A stretch of DNA of 64,000 nucleotides from Neorhizobium huautlense (GCF_030811685.1 NZ_JAUSRF010000014.1:49313-113312); one strand, 5' to 3'. Positions 26,974-36,330 are shown, numbered from the stretch's first letter. The notes: a model not told the origin generated them from the letters alone. Numbers and translations are program-made.

Positions 26974-27567
26974 GTGACAGTTCCCCTTGTTCTTGCATCT
27001 TCCAGCCCATTCCGACGCATGTTGATGAACAATGCCGGACTGACATTCGAACATCAGGCTGCCGATATAGACGAACGGGAAATCGAGGCGGGTCTTACTG
27101 GCGCTGATCCGGAAAAGGTGGCGACTGTTCTCGCGGAGGAAAAAGCGAAAAACGTCTCCGCGGTGCGGCCGGGCAGTTTTGTCATCGGCTCCGATCAGAC
27201 GATGTCGCTCGGAAAACGCATTTATCATAAGGCGGCAGACGCGGCGGAAGCCAAGGCGAACCTGCTATCCCTGTCCGGCAAGACCCATCGTCTCAACAGT
27301 GCCGTCGTGATTGTTCGCGATAGCGAGGTCGTCTGGGATCATGTCGGCCATGCCGATCTGACGATGAGAGAACTTTCTCCGGAATTCATCGAGCATTATA
27401 TGAGCCGGACTGGTCCCGACGTGTTGAAAAGTGTCGGGTCCTATCAACTGGAAGGTGTTGGCATTCAGCTCTTCTCAAAAATCGACGGCGATTATTTTAC
27501 GATCGTCGGATTGCCGATGTTGGCACTTTTGCAAAAATTGCGCGAACTGGGAGCGATCCATGGCTGA
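26974..27567 (+). CDS. maf: Maf family nucleotide pyrophosphatase
   Basis: Maf/YhdE/YceF proteins hydrolyse non-canonical or modified nucleoside triphosphates to monophosphates. The 197-residue protein has the substrate loop ASSSPFRRMLM (8-18) and the general-base motif GSDQT (about 71-75). GTG start at 26974. The 3' end overlaps aroE by eight bases, so the downstream genes are likely coupled. Confidence 0.93.
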   Translation: MTVPLVLASSSPFRRMLMNNAGLTFEHQAADIDEREIEAGLTGADPEKVATVLAEEKAKNVSAVRPGSFVIGSDQTMSLGKRIYHKAADAAEAKANLLSLSGKTHRLNSAVVIVRDSEVVWDHVGHADLTMRELSPEFIEHYMSRTGPDVLKSVGSYQLEGVGIQLFSKIDGDYFTIVGLPMLALLQKLRELGAIHG

Positions 27568-28411
27568 TTCACGTGAAACGAAAGCGCGTGCCTTTGTGGC
27601 GGGTTTCCCTATCGGTCATTCCCGCTCGCCGCTCATTCACAATCATTGGATCGGGCAGTTCGCCCTCGATGGCTATTACGAAGCGCTGGAGATCGCGCCG
27701 GAAAATTTTGAAGCCTTCATCAAGGACCTGAAAAAGAGCGAGAGCCATCGCGGCGGCAATGTCACCATCCCGCATAAGGAAGCCGCTTATCGCCTTGCAG
27801 ACAAACCGGATGAACTCGCAGAGGAACTTGGAGCATCCAACACGCTTTGGCTGGAAGATGGATTGATCCACGCGACCAATACCGACGGTCATGGATTTAC
27901 AGCCAATCTCGATCATCATCGAGCCGGATGGGATAAGGTCGATACGGCAGTGATATTGGGTGCCGGCGGTGCCAGCCGATCGGTTATCCAGTCGCTGCGA
28001 AATCGCGGCATCAAGGAAATTCATGTCGTCAACCGAACTGTTGATCGTGCGCGTCAACTTGCAGATCATTTCGGGCCGACCATTCACGCCCAGCCGATGG
28101 GCGCGCTTTCGGAAGTGCTCAAAGGTGCCGGTTTGTTCGTCAACACCACATCGCTCGGCATGGATGGAACAGAGGCGATGGCAATCGACTTCACCCCGCT
28201 TGCCCAAAATGCCCTGGTTACGGATATCGTCTACGTGCCGCTGAAAACCAGTTTTCTGACCCAGGCGGAAAAACAGGGGTTCTCGACCGTCGATGGTTTG
28301 GGCATGCTACTTCATCAGGCCGTGCCCGGTTTCGAAAAATGGTTTGGCAGACGACCGAACGTGGACATGGCACTTCGTCAGCGCGTTATCGATGACATGG
28401 ATCGCCACTGA
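27560..28411 (+). CDS. aroE: Shikimate dehydrogenase AroE
   Basis: AroE reduces 3-dehydroshikimate to shikimate with NADPH in aromatic amino-acid synthesis. The 283-residue protein has the shikimate-binding GHSRSPLIHNHW (about 17-28) and the dinucleotide loop GAGGASRSVI (about 134-143). The ATG at 27560 overlaps maf. Codons 3-7 (DSRET) coincide with an imperfect parS. The stop overlaps coaE by one base (TGATG). Confidence 0.95.
   Translation: MADSRETKARAFVAGFPIGHSRSPLIHNHWIGQFALDGYYEALEIAPENFEAFIKDLKKSESHRGGNVTIPHKEAAYRLADKPDELAEELGASNTLWLEDGLIHATNTDGHGFTANLDHHRAGWDKVDTAVILGAGGASRSVIQSLRNRGIKEIHVVNRTVDRARQLADHFGPTIHAQPMGALSEVLKGAGLFVNTTSLGMDGTEAMAIDFTPLAQNALVTDIVYVPLKTSFLTQAEKQGFSTVDGLGMLLHQAVPGFEKWFGRRPNVDMALRQRVIDDMDRH
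27565..27580. other. Imperfect parS in the start of aroE
   Basis: TGATTCACGTGAAACG has two mismatches to parS (positions 3 and 16), with the central TTCACGTGAAAC intact. It lies about 1.7 kb to the right of oriC, on the opposite side from the perfect site, and like that site it encodes S-R-E-T. Confidence 0.55.
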
Positions 28412-29019
28412 TGATCATCGTCGGTCTCACTGGTTCGATAGGAATGGGTAAAACGACGACCGCAAGATTTTTTGCGGATGAGGGGATTCCGGTCAACGAT
28501 GCGGATGCCGTCGTCCATGATCTTTATAGATCCGATGCAGTGGAACCGGTCGAAAGAGAATTTCCGGGAAGTACAAAAGACGGTGCGGTTGATCGACAGG
28601 AGCTCTCAAGGCAACTCGCGTCGAGACCGGACGGCTTCAAGCGGCTCGAGGCAATTGTTCATCCGCTCGTGCGTGAACGGGAGCACCAGTTTCTCGATCG
28701 CCAGAAGGAGGCAGGTGCCGATATCGTGGTGCTCGATATCCCTCTTCTCTTCGAAAGCGGCCGGGTTAATGCGATGGATACTATCGTTGTCGTAACCAGC
28801 GACCCGGACATTCAGCGTGAACGGGTATTGGCGCGTCCGGCAATGACGGAAGAAAAGTTTCAGCTTATTCTGTCACGCCAGACGCCGGATCGGGAAAAAC
28901 GCCAAAAAGCCGATTTTCTGGTCGATACCAGCAATGGAATGGATGCCGCGCGAGCCCGCGTTCAAGCCATCATCAAAAGCCTTCGGGCCGGAATATTGAG
29001 CGAGAAGACAGATGCGTGA
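28411..29019 (+). CDS. coaE: Dephospho-CoA kinase CoaE
   Basis: CoaE phosphorylates dephospho-CoA in the last step of CoA synthesis. The P-loop GSIGMGKT is at 8-15 and length (202) is normal. It overlaps aroE by one base and dnaQ by eight, in the conserved maf-aroE-coaE-dnaQ order. Confidence 0.96.
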   Translation: MIIVGLTGSIGMGKTTTARFFADEGIPVNDADAVVHDLYRSDAVEPVEREFPGSTKDGAVDRQELSRQLASRPDGFKRLEAIVHPLVREREHQFLDRQKEAGADIVVLDIPLLFESGRVNAMDTIVVVTSDPDIQRERVLARPAMTEEKFQLILSRQTPDREKRQKADFLVDTSNGMDAARARVQAIIKSLRAGILSEKTDA

Positions 29020-29713
29020 GATCATTTTCGATACGGAAACCACGGGACTTGAATCCAAGGTCGACCGAGTGATCGAAATCGGCGGCATCGAGCTCGTTGA
29101 CCATTTTCCGACCGGCCGCACCTTTCACAAATACATTTCGCCCGGTGATCGCAAGGTACATCCGGACGCATTGGCTGTGCATGGCCTGACGGACGAGTTT
29201 CTGAAGGACAAGCCGACCTTTGCAGAAATTGTCGCGGAGCTTCAGGAGTTTTTTCACGATGCGAAATGGATCGCCCATAACGCCAACTTCGATATCGGCT
29301 TCATCAATGCCGAATTCGAACGTCTCGCTATCCCGCCAGTCGAAAGCGAACAGGTTGTCGATACCCTGGCGATGGCACGTCGGAAACATCCGATGGGACC
29401 GAATTCGCTCGATGCGCTTTGCCGTCGTTATGGGATAGACAACTCGCATCGTACCAAGCATGGCGCCTTGCTCGACTCCGAACTTCTGGCCGAAGTTTAT
29501 ATCGAGATGATCGGCGGCCGGCAGACCGCGCTCGGGCTGGTCGAGGAAAAAAAGGTCGTCAGGGTGATTGAGGAAGATGACGATGGCGTCGTCTTCGATA
29601 TCCCTCCGCGCTCACGACCGCTGCCATTGCGTTTGTCGGCGACAGATGTGGAAGATCATCAAAAGCTGATTGCCGCCATGGGCGACAAGGCGATCTGGAA
29701 GCGGTACCAATAA
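29012..29713 (+). CDS. dnaQ: DNA polymerase III epsilon subunit (proofreading exonuclease)
   Basis: DnaQ is the 3'-5' exonuclease of the replicase. The 233-residue protein has the DEDDh motifs: FDTETTG with Asp7 and Glu9, HNANFDIGF (about 89-97) and the final motif with the conserved His before Asp in KHGALLDSELL (about 149-159). It is last of the origin-proximal plus-strand operon and is followed by a terminator. Confidence 0.95.
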   Translation: MREIIFDTETTGLESKVDRVIEIGGIELVDHFPTGRTFHKYISPGDRKVHPDALAVHGLTDEFLKDKPTFAEIVAELQEFFHDAKWIAHNANFDIGFINAEFERLAIPPVESEQVVDTLAMARRKHPMGPNSLDALCRRYGIDNSHRTKHGALLDSELLAEVYIEMIGGRQTALGLVEEKKVVRVIEEDDDGVVFDIPPRSRPLPLRLSATDVEDHQKLIAAMGDKAIWKRYQ

Positions 29714-29740
29714 AAAAGCCCGGTTTGAGCCGGGCTTTTT
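29713..29740. terminator. Bidirectional terminator between dnaQ and secB
   Basis: AAAAAGCCCGG - 6 bases - CCGGGCTTTTT is a perfect 11-bp stem with A and T runs on its two sides. It serves convergent dnaQ and secB. Confidence 0.93.
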
Positions 29741-29762
29741 CATATCGGGAATTTTATAAGGC

Positions 29763-30242
29763 TCAGCTGTCGAGAGCCTGAACCTTCGAGCGGGTCTGCT
29801 CTTCTGCAATGCGCTGCGTGAACATCTGCGCGAAATCGATTGGGTCGATCATCAGCGGCGGGAAGCCACCGTTGCGGGTCACGTCGGCAATGACCTGACG
29901 GGCAAACGGGAAGAGCAAGCGCGGGCACTCGATGAAGAGAACCGGCAGCATGTGTTCCTGCGGGAAGCCGGTGATGCGGAATACGCCGCCATAAACCAGT
30001 TCTGCCGCGAAGACGACCTTGTCACCGTCCATGGCCTGAGCGTTCAGTGTCAGAACAACGTCGAAATCGGAATCCGACAGCGGGTTCGCATTGACGTTCA
30101 CATTGATGTTGATCGCCGGTGCGGTGTCGCGAGCCTGCAAGGAACGCGGTGCGCCTGGATTTTCGAAGGACAGATCCTTCGTATATTGCGCAAGGATGCT
30201 GAGCGACGGATTGGAAGCCTGGGTCTCTGTTTCGTTTGCCAT
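29763..30242 (-). CDS. secB: Protein-export chaperone SecB
   Basis: SecB is the homotetrameric cytoplasmic chaperone that holds preproteins unfolded and hands them to SecA. The 159-residue protein has the family core: FENPGAPRSLQ (about 25-35), the INVNVNA strand (about 46-52) and the conserved PVLFIECPRLLFPFARQVIAD segment near 100-120. The C-terminal tail is acidic/polar but lacks an obvious zinc-binding partner motif. Confidence 0.96.
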   Translation of the reverse strand: MANETETQASNPSLSILAQYTKDLSFENPGAPRSLQARDTAPAININVNVNANPLSDSDFDVVLTLNAQAMDGDKVVFAAELVYGGVFRITGFPQEHMLPVLFIECPRLLFPFARQVIADVTRNGGFPPLMIDPIDFAQMFTQRIAEEQTRSKVQALDS

Positions 30243-30327
30243 TGGAATTCCTCGCGGCTTTTGACTGTGAGGCCGTCTAACATTTCAGTTTAATGCTTAC
30301 AACCCTGCGGCATGGGGCTGCGCGTGA

Positions 30328-30846
30328 TCAGTCCTTGCGGTTATCCGGATCCGACCAGGGAGAAGACGGATTTGGACCGCGGGTGAAATCGTTTTCGTCC
30401 AGGTCGAGCACATTCGGTTTATCCGACTGCCGCGCATCTTCACGACTGCCCGACCGATAGGAAGCGGATGTACCGTGGGCGGTTCGCATGACGACCACCC
30501 GTTTTCCGATCAGCGACCAGATGAAATGGCGGACCGGCGGAATGAAGAGAAGCAGGCCTATGATGTCGGTAAAAAAGCCGGGCAGGATAAGAAGGATGCC
30601 GGCGATGACGACCATTGCGCCGCTCACGAGCGACTTGCCTGGCAGTCTTCCTTCCTGGCTTTCGCGGTTTGCTTCCCGCAAGACGCCCATGCCTTCTACC
30701 CGGAGCAGGATCGCACCGACGAAGGAGGTCAGGATGACGAGCGCCAGTGTCGGCCACAAACCGATGGCATTGCCGACCAGAACAAAACCGGCAATTTCGA
30801 TCAGTGGCAGACCGAGAAACATGATCGGCAGAAGAATGAGGGGCAT
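30328..30846 (-). CDS. fxsA: FxsA family membrane protein
   Basis: FxsA-type proteins are small inner-membrane proteins. E. coli FxsA relieves exclusion of phage T7 by F plasmids, and the normal role is unknown. The 172-residue protein has hydrophobic segments at about 3-20, 26-43 and 75-103, then a charged cytoplasmic tail (about 115-172, Ser/Arg/Asp-rich). The ATG at 30846 (MPLILLPIM) gives the usual N-terminus. A longer reading from 30894 adds a non-conserved charged leader. It precedes secB and diverges from the Tim44-domain gene. Confidence 0.85.
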   Translation of the reverse strand: MPLILLPIMFLGLPLIEIAGFVLVGNAIGLWPTLALVILTSFVGAILLRVEGMGVLREANRESQEGRLPGKSLVSGAMVVIAGILLILPGFFTDIIGLLLFIPPVRHFIWSLIGKRVVVMRTAHGTSASYRSGSREDARQSDKPNVLDLDENDFTRGPNPSSPWSDPDNRKD

Positions 30847-30966
30847 CGTGCCGTATTTCCTGTCTTTTTTGGCAGGCCGTATTTCCGGCTGCACATTTGA
30901 ATGATTGGCAGTTGCGGACTATATGTGAAAGTCAGCCAACAATTTAAATGATCACTGCGGGTGAAG

Positions 30967-31662
30967 ATGGGCGCGAACGATTTTATTACACTGTTTTTTC
31001 TGGTCGCTGCAGTGCTGATTTTTCTGCAGCTTCGCAGCGTTCTTGGTCGCCGTACCGGCCATGAAAAGCCGCCAGTCGATCCGTTTTCGGCACGTGATAC
31101 GGCAAAACCCGCTGCTGACGATGGTAAGGTTGTGACTTTGCCGCGTCGCGATCAGGTCGATGAGGAACAGCGCTGGGCTGATGTCGATGCATTTGCCAAG
31201 CCCGGCACCGAACTTAACACGCAGATTCGCGAACTTGTTCAGGCAGATCCGAGCTTCAGTCCCAAGGAATTCGTCAAAGGCGCCGGCATGGCCTATGAAA
31301 TGATCGTGATGGCATTTGCCGATGGCGATCGAAAAACCTTGAAGGGCCTGCTTTCTAAAGAAGTCTTTGACGGCTTCGACGCGGCCATTTCCGAGCGCGA
31401 AGCGCGTGGTGAAGTGGTAAAGTCGAGCTTTGTCGGTATCGACAAGGCAGATATCGTCAACGCAGTCGTCAAGGATTCCGAAGCCCAGATCACCATCCGT
31501 ATCGTCAGCCACCTGATTTCCGCGACCTATGACAAGGCCGGAGCGGTTGTCGATGGTGAAGCTGATGCTGTTGCCGAAGTCACCGACATCTGGACCTTCG
31601 CGCGTGACACCCGCTCGCGTGATCCGAACTGGAAGCTGATCGCCACCGAATCCGAACAATGA
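30967..31662 (+). CDS. Tim44-domain inner-membrane protein (TimA-like)
   Basis: This protein has one N-terminal membrane anchor (about 5-20) followed by a Tim44-like domain (about 85-230), related to the mitochondrial import factor Tim44. Alphaproteobacterial homologues (TimA) are membrane-bound and their client is unclear. I start at ATG 30967. A GTG two codons earlier is possible. It overlaps mltA by four bases, heading a run of four genes joined by 4-base overlaps. Confidence 0.85.
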   Translation: MGANDFITLFFLVAAVLIFLQLRSVLGRRTGHEKPPVDPFSARDTAKPAADDGKVVTLPRRDQVDEEQRWADVDAFAKPGTELNTQIRELVQADPSFSPKEFVKGAGMAYEMIVMAFADGDRKTLKGLLSKEVFDGFDAAISEREARGEVVKSSFVGIDKADIVNAVVKDSEAQITIRIVSHLISATYDKAGAVVDGEADAVAEVTDIWTFARDTRSRDPNWKLIATESEQ

Positions 31663-32774
31663 GCAAGATCGACTACGTTCTGACGCCAACGACCTTTTCT
31701 GATCTCGTCGGCTGGGACGAAGATGATCCGTCGCCACTGTTTTCAGCAATGCGTGACTGTCTCGATCACATCGAGGCAGTCAAACCATATCGCCCGGGCT
31801 CATTGGGGCTGACGACAGATGACCTGTTGCCGCTGTTGAAAGCGGCGGCAGGTTTTTCATTATCCGGCCCGGACGCTGCTCGACATTTCTTTGAAGAACA
31901 GTGCATACCGTTGATGATCCGGCGGCGGTATGAAAAACCTGGTTTCGTGACCGGCTTTTTTGAACCCGAGGTGGATGTTTCCGATCATCCGGACGAGATT
32001 TACCGGTATCCGTTTTATCGCCGTCCGTCAGATTTGATCGATATCGATGATGGCAACCGTCCGTCCTCCATTGATCCCTCCTATGTTTTTGCCAGATCGC
32101 GGGATGGCAGGATCGACCTCTATCCGGATCGCGGTGAAATCGACCGCGGATATCTGCAAGGACAGGGGCTGGAAATCGCCTGGGCCAAATCCAAGGTCGA
32201 TGTGTTTTTTACGCATGTTCAGGGCGCCGCCAGGCTGAAGTATCGCGATGGGCACGTCGAGCGCATTACTTATGCAGCCAAGGCCGGTCACGTCTTTTCT
32301 GCGATCGGCCGTTTGTTGATCGATCGCGGGGAGATCGATTCAGCGACCGTTTCCATGCAGACCATTCGTGACTGGCTGTTGGAGAATCCGGCTAAGGTTG
32401 ATGAAGTTCTCTGGCATAACCGATCCTACATATTTTTTCGGAAGGCGCCGGTTGCCGGGCTCGATCAGGGACCGATCGCCGCCGCCAAGGTGCCGCTGGT
32501 GGCCGGACGTTCGCTGGCAGTCGATCGGCTGATCCACACCTTTGGTTTTCCGTTTTTCATTCGCTCGCAAACCCTGACACATCTTGATGCGGGCAAACCC
32601 TTCGCCCGCACCATGCTTGCCCTTGATACCGGTTCAGCGATTGTGGGCCCGGCGCGCGGGGATATTTTTACAGGCTCCGGTTACGATGCAGGCGAGCAGG
32701 CCGGCGTGATCAAGCATCCGGCAGATTTCTATATCCTTGTTCCGAAGGCTGCTGCGTCAAGGTTTGTGTCATGA
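31659..32774 (+). CDS. mltA: Membrane-bound lytic murein transglycosylase A
   Basis: MltA cleaves glycan strands of peptidoglycan to 1,6-anhydro-muropeptides. The 371-residue protein has the MltA barrel (about 100-260) and a C-terminal 3D domain with LALDTGSAIVGPARGDIFTGSG (about 322-343), where the conserved aspartates act in catalysis. No lipoprotein signal is evident at the N-terminus, as in other rhizobial copies, so its anchoring or export route is unclear. Confidence 0.92.
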   Translation: MSKIDYVLTPTTFSDLVGWDEDDPSPLFSAMRDCLDHIEAVKPYRPGSLGLTTDDLLPLLKAAAGFSLSGPDAARHFFEEQCIPLMIRRRYEKPGFVTGFFEPEVDVSDHPDEIYRYPFYRRPSDLIDIDDGNRPSSIDPSYVFARSRDGRIDLYPDRGEIDRGYLQGQGLEIAWAKSKVDVFFTHVQGAARLKYRDGHVERITYAAKAGHVFSAIGRLLIDRGEIDSATVSMQTIRDWLLENPAKVDEVLWHNRSYIFFRKAPVAGLDQGPIAAAKVPLVAGRSLAVDRLIHTFGFPFFIRSQTLTHLDAGKPFARTMLALDTGSAIVGPARGDIFTGSGYDAGEQAGVIKHPADFYILVPKAAASRFVS

Positions 32775-33340
32775 AGGGCGACCGCAAGCTCAGCACCGAA
32801 GACCGCATCCTATGGGGTAAGGTTGCTCGTTCTGCCAAACCCATGCCGGGGCGGCTGGAAGATCTGCTGAAATTCGAAGTGCTTTTTGTAGAGCCTGTCG
32901 AAGATATGCAGGACAAAAAGCCATCTGCTACATTCAGCGGCAAAAATCCGGTACAGCCGGACCCGTCGCCAAAACCTGTCCAGCCGGATCGGAAGACCCA
33001 CCATCCGCTTGAAAAGCCGGTCAAACGAAAGCTGGCGCGAGGACATCTGGCGTTGGAAGCACGCATTGACCTCCATGGCCTTATCCAAAGCGACGCGCAT
33101 GGCATTCTTCTGGATTTCCTGCTGCGAGCTCATGATCGTGGCCTGCGGCATGTTCTGGTGATCACGGGCAAGGGAAGCTCGTTTGGCAGCGAAGGCGCCT
33201 TGAAACGTGCCGTTCCCTTCTGGTTTTCCAAGCCGGAATTCCGTTTCCTGATCTCATCCTATGAGCCGGCAGCCCGTCAGCATGGTGGGGAAGGCGCTCT
33301 TTATGTTCGTCTCAGCCGCCGGGCCGGGAGCGGCGCATGA
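32771..33340 (+). CDS. Smr domain protein
   Basis: The 189-residue protein has a disordered Pro/Lys-rich N-terminal half (about 45-90) and a C-terminal Smr domain with DLHGL (100-104) and the glycine motif TGKG (132-135). Smr domains from MutS2 family proteins are DNA or RNA endonucleases. The function of stand-alone rhizobial copies is unknown. It overlaps mltA and the XRE gene by four bases each. Confidence 0.9.
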   Translation: MKGDRKLSTEDRILWGKVARSAKPMPGRLEDLLKFEVLFVEPVEDMQDKKPSATFSGKNPVQPDPSPKPVQPDRKTHHPLEKPVKRKLARGHLALEARIDLHGLIQSDAHGILLDFLLRAHDRGLRHVLVITGKGSSFGSEGALKRAVPFWFSKPEFRFLISSYEPAARQHGGEGALYVRLSRRAGSGA

Positions 33341-33702
33341 CGCCATTTGGGAAAGCACTGCGTGAACTGCGTTTGCGTAAGGGCGTCAAGCAGGCTGAGA
33401 TGGCCGCGGCAATAGGGGTATCTGCTGCCTATCTGTCGGCGCTGGAACACGGCCATCGTGGCAAGCCGAGCTTCGATTTCCTCCAACGTGTTGCCGGCTA
33501 TTTCAACATCATCTGGGATGAGGCCGAAGAGCTTTTCATGCTGGCGGAGGCATCCGATCCGCGCGTGGTGATCGACACAAGCGACATGCCGCCGGAATAT
33601 ACGGCTTTCGCCAATCGGCTGGCCAAGGAGATTCGCTCTTTGTCGCCGGACATGCTAGAGAAACTCACGAAAGTTCTCGAAAGTGGCTGCCCTTCCGGTT
33701 GA
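33337..33702 (+). CDS. XRE-family helix-turn-helix transcriptional regulator
   Basis: The 121-residue protein has an N-terminal XRE/Cro-type helix-turn-helix (about 5-60; QAEMAAAIGVSAAYLSALEHG, residues 19-39, is the helix pair) and a helical C-terminal part (about 65-121) ending in a predicted coil (LSPDMLEKLTKVLES). It is the last gene of the timA-mltA-smr chain, 135 bases before gyrB. Its targets are unknown. An 8-bp palindrome just before gyrB is a possible operator. Confidence 0.85.
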   Translation: MTPFGKALRELRLRKGVKQAEMAAAIGVSAAYLSALEHGHRGKPSFDFLQRVAGYFNIIWDEAEELFMLAEASDPRVVIDTSDMPPEYTAFANRLAKEIRSLSPDMLEKLTKVLESGCPSG

Positions 33703-33750
33703 AGCCACATAATCCCGGGTTAAATGCGCGGAAAACGGCTCCACGCTTTG

Positions 33751-33768
33751 GAAATCCGCCCGGATTTC
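33751..33768. promoter_or_regulatory. Palindrome in the gyrB promoter region
   Basis: GAAATCCG-CC-CGGATTTC is an 18-base near-continuous palindrome 70 bases upstream of gyrB, followed by TTATAT. The two-base centre is too tight for an unstrained hairpin, so a protein site is as likely as a terminator for the upstream operon. Confidence 0.35.
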
Positions 33769-33837
33769 TTATATTCAGTGGCACGAAATACGGTGATTCG
33801 CCAGATTGCCGCACCACGTTAATTGGAAAGATCATTG

Positions 33838-36273
33838 ATGAGCGAAACACCCGTCAACGACAGCGGCGCGAGTTCTGAATACGGCGCGGATTCGATCAAG
33901 GTCCTCAAGGGACTCGACGCCGTGCGCAAGCGCCCCGGCATGTATATCGGTGATACCGATGACGGGTCCGGTCTGCATCACATGGTCTATGAAGTTGTCG
34001 ATAACGCCATTGATGAAGCGCTGGCCGGTCACGCAGATATCGTAACCGTCACGCTCAATGCCGATGGTTCTGTCAGCGTCACCGATAACGGCCGCGGCAT
34101 CCCGACGGATATCCATAAGGAAGAAGGCGTCTCCGCAGCCGAAGTCATCATGACTCAGCTGCATGCAGGCGGAAAATTCGACCAGAATTCCTACAAGGTA
34201 TCCGGTGGTCTGCACGGCGTTGGTGTTTCGGTCGTCAACGCGCTGTCTGTCTGGCTGAAGCTGAAGATCCGTCGCAATGGCAAGGTCCATGAAATCGGCT
34301 TTACCCACGGTGTCGCTGACGCGCCGCTGAAGGTCATTGGTGACTACGAAGGTCGCTCCGGTACGGAAGTGACCTTCCTTGCCAGCCCGGAAACCTTCAC
34401 CATGACGGAATTTGATTACAACACGCTCGAGCACCGTCTGCGTGAACTGGCTTTCCTGAACTCCGGGGTCAGAATCCGGCTCACCGACAAGCGCAAGTCT
34501 GACATACGCGAAGAAGAGATGGTCTATGACGGCGGTCTGGAAGCCTTCGTCCAGTATCTCGACCGTGCCAAGAAGCCGCTGGTCGAAAAGCCGGTTGCCA
34601 TCAAGGGTGAGAAAGACGGCATCACCGTCGAAGTCGCTATGTGGTGGAACGACAGCTACCACGAAAACGTGCTCTGCTTCACCAACAATATCCCGCAGCG
34701 CGATGGCGGCACGCATATGGCCGGCTTCCGCGGTGCGTTGACGCGCCAGGTCACCTCCTACGCGGATACATCTGGCATCACCAAAAAGGAAAAGGTGACG
34801 CTGCAGGGTGAAGACTGCCGCGAAGGCCTGACTGCCGTCCTGTCGGTAAAGGTGCCGGATCCAAAATTCTCGTCGCAGACAAAGGACAAGCTCGTTTCTT
34901 CCGAAGTCCGTCCGGTTGTCGAAAGCCTCGTCAATGAAGCGCTGAGCACCTGGTTCGAAGAACATCCAGCTGACGCGAAAATTCTGGTTGGCAAGGTCGT
35001 TGAGGCCGCCGTTGCGCGTGAAGCAGCTCGCAAGGCGCGTGAACTGACCCGCCGTAAAGGTGCATTGGATATCGCATCGCTGCCGGGCAAGCTGGCAGAC
35101 TGCTCGGAACGTGATCCGGCAAAGTCCGAAGTCTTTCTCGTTGAGGGTGACTCCGCAGGCGGCTCTGCCAAGCAGGGTCGCTCGCGTGAAAACCAGGCGA
35201 TCCTTCCGCTGCGCGGCAAGATCCTCAATGTCGAGCGCGCGCGTTTCGACAAGATGTTGTCCAGCCAGGAAATCGGCACGCTGATTACTGCGCTCGGCAC
35301 GTCAATTGGTAAGGACGAGTTCAACGCCGATAAGCTGCGTTATCACAAGATCATCATCATGACGGACGCTGACGTTGACGGCGCCCATATTCGTACCCTG
35401 CTTCTGACCTTCTTCTTCCGCCAGATGCCGGAACTGATCGAACGTGGGCATATCTATATTGCCCAGCCGCCGCTCTATAAGGTCAGCCGTGGCAAATCCG
35501 TCCAGTATCTGAAGGATGAAAAGGCGCTGGAAGAATACCTTATCAGCATGGGTCTCGAAGAGGCCCGGCTGACCCTGGAATCCGGCGAAGTACGTGTTGG
35601 CGCTGACCTACGCGAAGTCATTCAGGATGCTCTGCGATTGCGTTCGCTCGTTGATGGTCTGCACTCGCGTTACAATCGCTCGATCATCGAACAGGCTGCC
35701 ATTGCCGGCGCTCTTAATCCGGAACTGACCGATAATCGCGAGCGTGCGCAGCAGACGGCTGATGAGGTTGCGCGTCGTCTTGATGTTATCGCCGAGGAAA
35801 CCGAGCGCGGCTGGACTGGTCATGTGACCAGCGAGGGCGGCCTTCGTTTCGAACGGATGGTCCGTGGCGTGAAAGAAGTGGCGTTTCTTGATAACGCACT
35901 GATCGGTTCTGCGGATGCCCGTCATATCGATCAGATGAAGCAGCGTCTTCACGACATCTATGCGGCGCCACCGGTCTTGGCGCGCAAAGAGGGAACACTC
36001 GATGTTTCGGGCCCACGGGCGCTGCTCGATGCTATTTTTGCATCCGGTCGTCGCGGCCTATCGATGCAGCGTTATAAAGGCCTTGGCGAAATGAACGCCG
36101 AACAGCTTTGGGAAACGACGCTCGATCCGAACGTCCGCTCATTGCTTCAAGTAAAGGTCCCGGACGCGACTGATGCAGATGGCCTGTTCTCCCGCCTAAT
36201 GGGTGACGAGGTCGAGCCACGTCGCGAGTTCATTCAGGACAATGCGCTAAGCGTCGCGAACCTCGATATCTAA
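33838..36273 (+). CDS. gyrB: DNA gyrase subunit B
   Basis: GyrB supplies ATPase and TOPRIM functions of the negative-supercoiling topoisomerase. The 811-residue protein has the GHKL ATPase (Glu52 and Asn56 in YEVVDNAIDEA), the transducer domain, the TOPRIM acidic motif EGDSAGGSAKQGR (Glu436) with DADVDGAH further on, and the C-terminal tail that binds GyrA. The ATG at 33838 is chosen because GGAAAGA precedes it by seven bases. The TTG at 33823 lies before that site. A parS-containing hairpin follows the gene. Confidence 0.97.
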   Translation: MSETPVNDSGASSEYGADSIKVLKGLDAVRKRPGMYIGDTDDGSGLHHMVYEVVDNAIDEALAGHADIVTVTLNADGSVSVTDNGRGIPTDIHKEEGVSAAEVIMTQLHAGGKFDQNSYKVSGGLHGVGVSVVNALSVWLKLKIRRNGKVHEIGFTHGVADAPLKVIGDYEGRSGTEVTFLASPETFTMTEFDYNTLEHRLRELAFLNSGVRIRLTDKRKSDIREEEMVYDGGLEAFVQYLDRAKKPLVEKPVAIKGEKDGITVEVAMWWNDSYHENVLCFTNNIPQRDGGTHMAGFRGALTRQVTSYADTSGITKKEKVTLQGEDCREGLTAVLSVKVPDPKFSSQTKDKLVSSEVRPVVESLVNEALSTWFEEHPADAKILVGKVVEAAVAREAARKARELTRRKGALDIASLPGKLADCSERDPAKSEVFLVEGDSAGGSAKQGRSRENQAILPLRGKILNVERARFDKMLSSQEIGTLITALGTSIGKDEFNADKLRYHKIIIMTDADVDGAHIRTLLLTFFFRQMPELIERGHIYIAQPPLYKVSRGKSVQYLKDEKALEEYLISMGLEEARLTLESGEVRVGADLREVIQDALRLRSLVDGLHSRYNRSIIEQAAIAGALNPELTDNRERAQQTADEVARRLDVIAEETERGWTGHVTSEGGLRFERMVRGVKEVAFLDNALIGSADARHIDQMKQRLHDIYAAPPVLARKEGTLDVSGPRALLDAIFASGRRGLSMQRYKGLGEMNAEQLWETTLDPNVRSLLQVKVPDATDADGLFSRLMGDEVEPRREFIQDNALSVANLDI

Positions 36274-36288
36274 AAAGTTAAAAATGAG

Positions 36289-36304
36289 TGTTTCACGTGA
36301 ATCT
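36289..36304. other. Imperfect parS downstream of gyrB (left)
   Basis: TGTTTCACGTGAATCT has two mismatches to parS (positions 14 and 16). It forms the left arm of a hairpin with the site at 36315-36330. Confidence 0.6.
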
Positions 36305-36314
36305 TTCCTGTGGG

Positions 36315-36330
36315 TGATTCACGTGAAACA
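36315..36330. other. Near-perfect parS downstream of gyrB (right)
   Basis: TGATTCACGTGAAACA differs from the parS consensus at one position (3). It is about 10.4 kb to the right of oriC and 11 bases from the left partner site. Confidence 0.7.
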
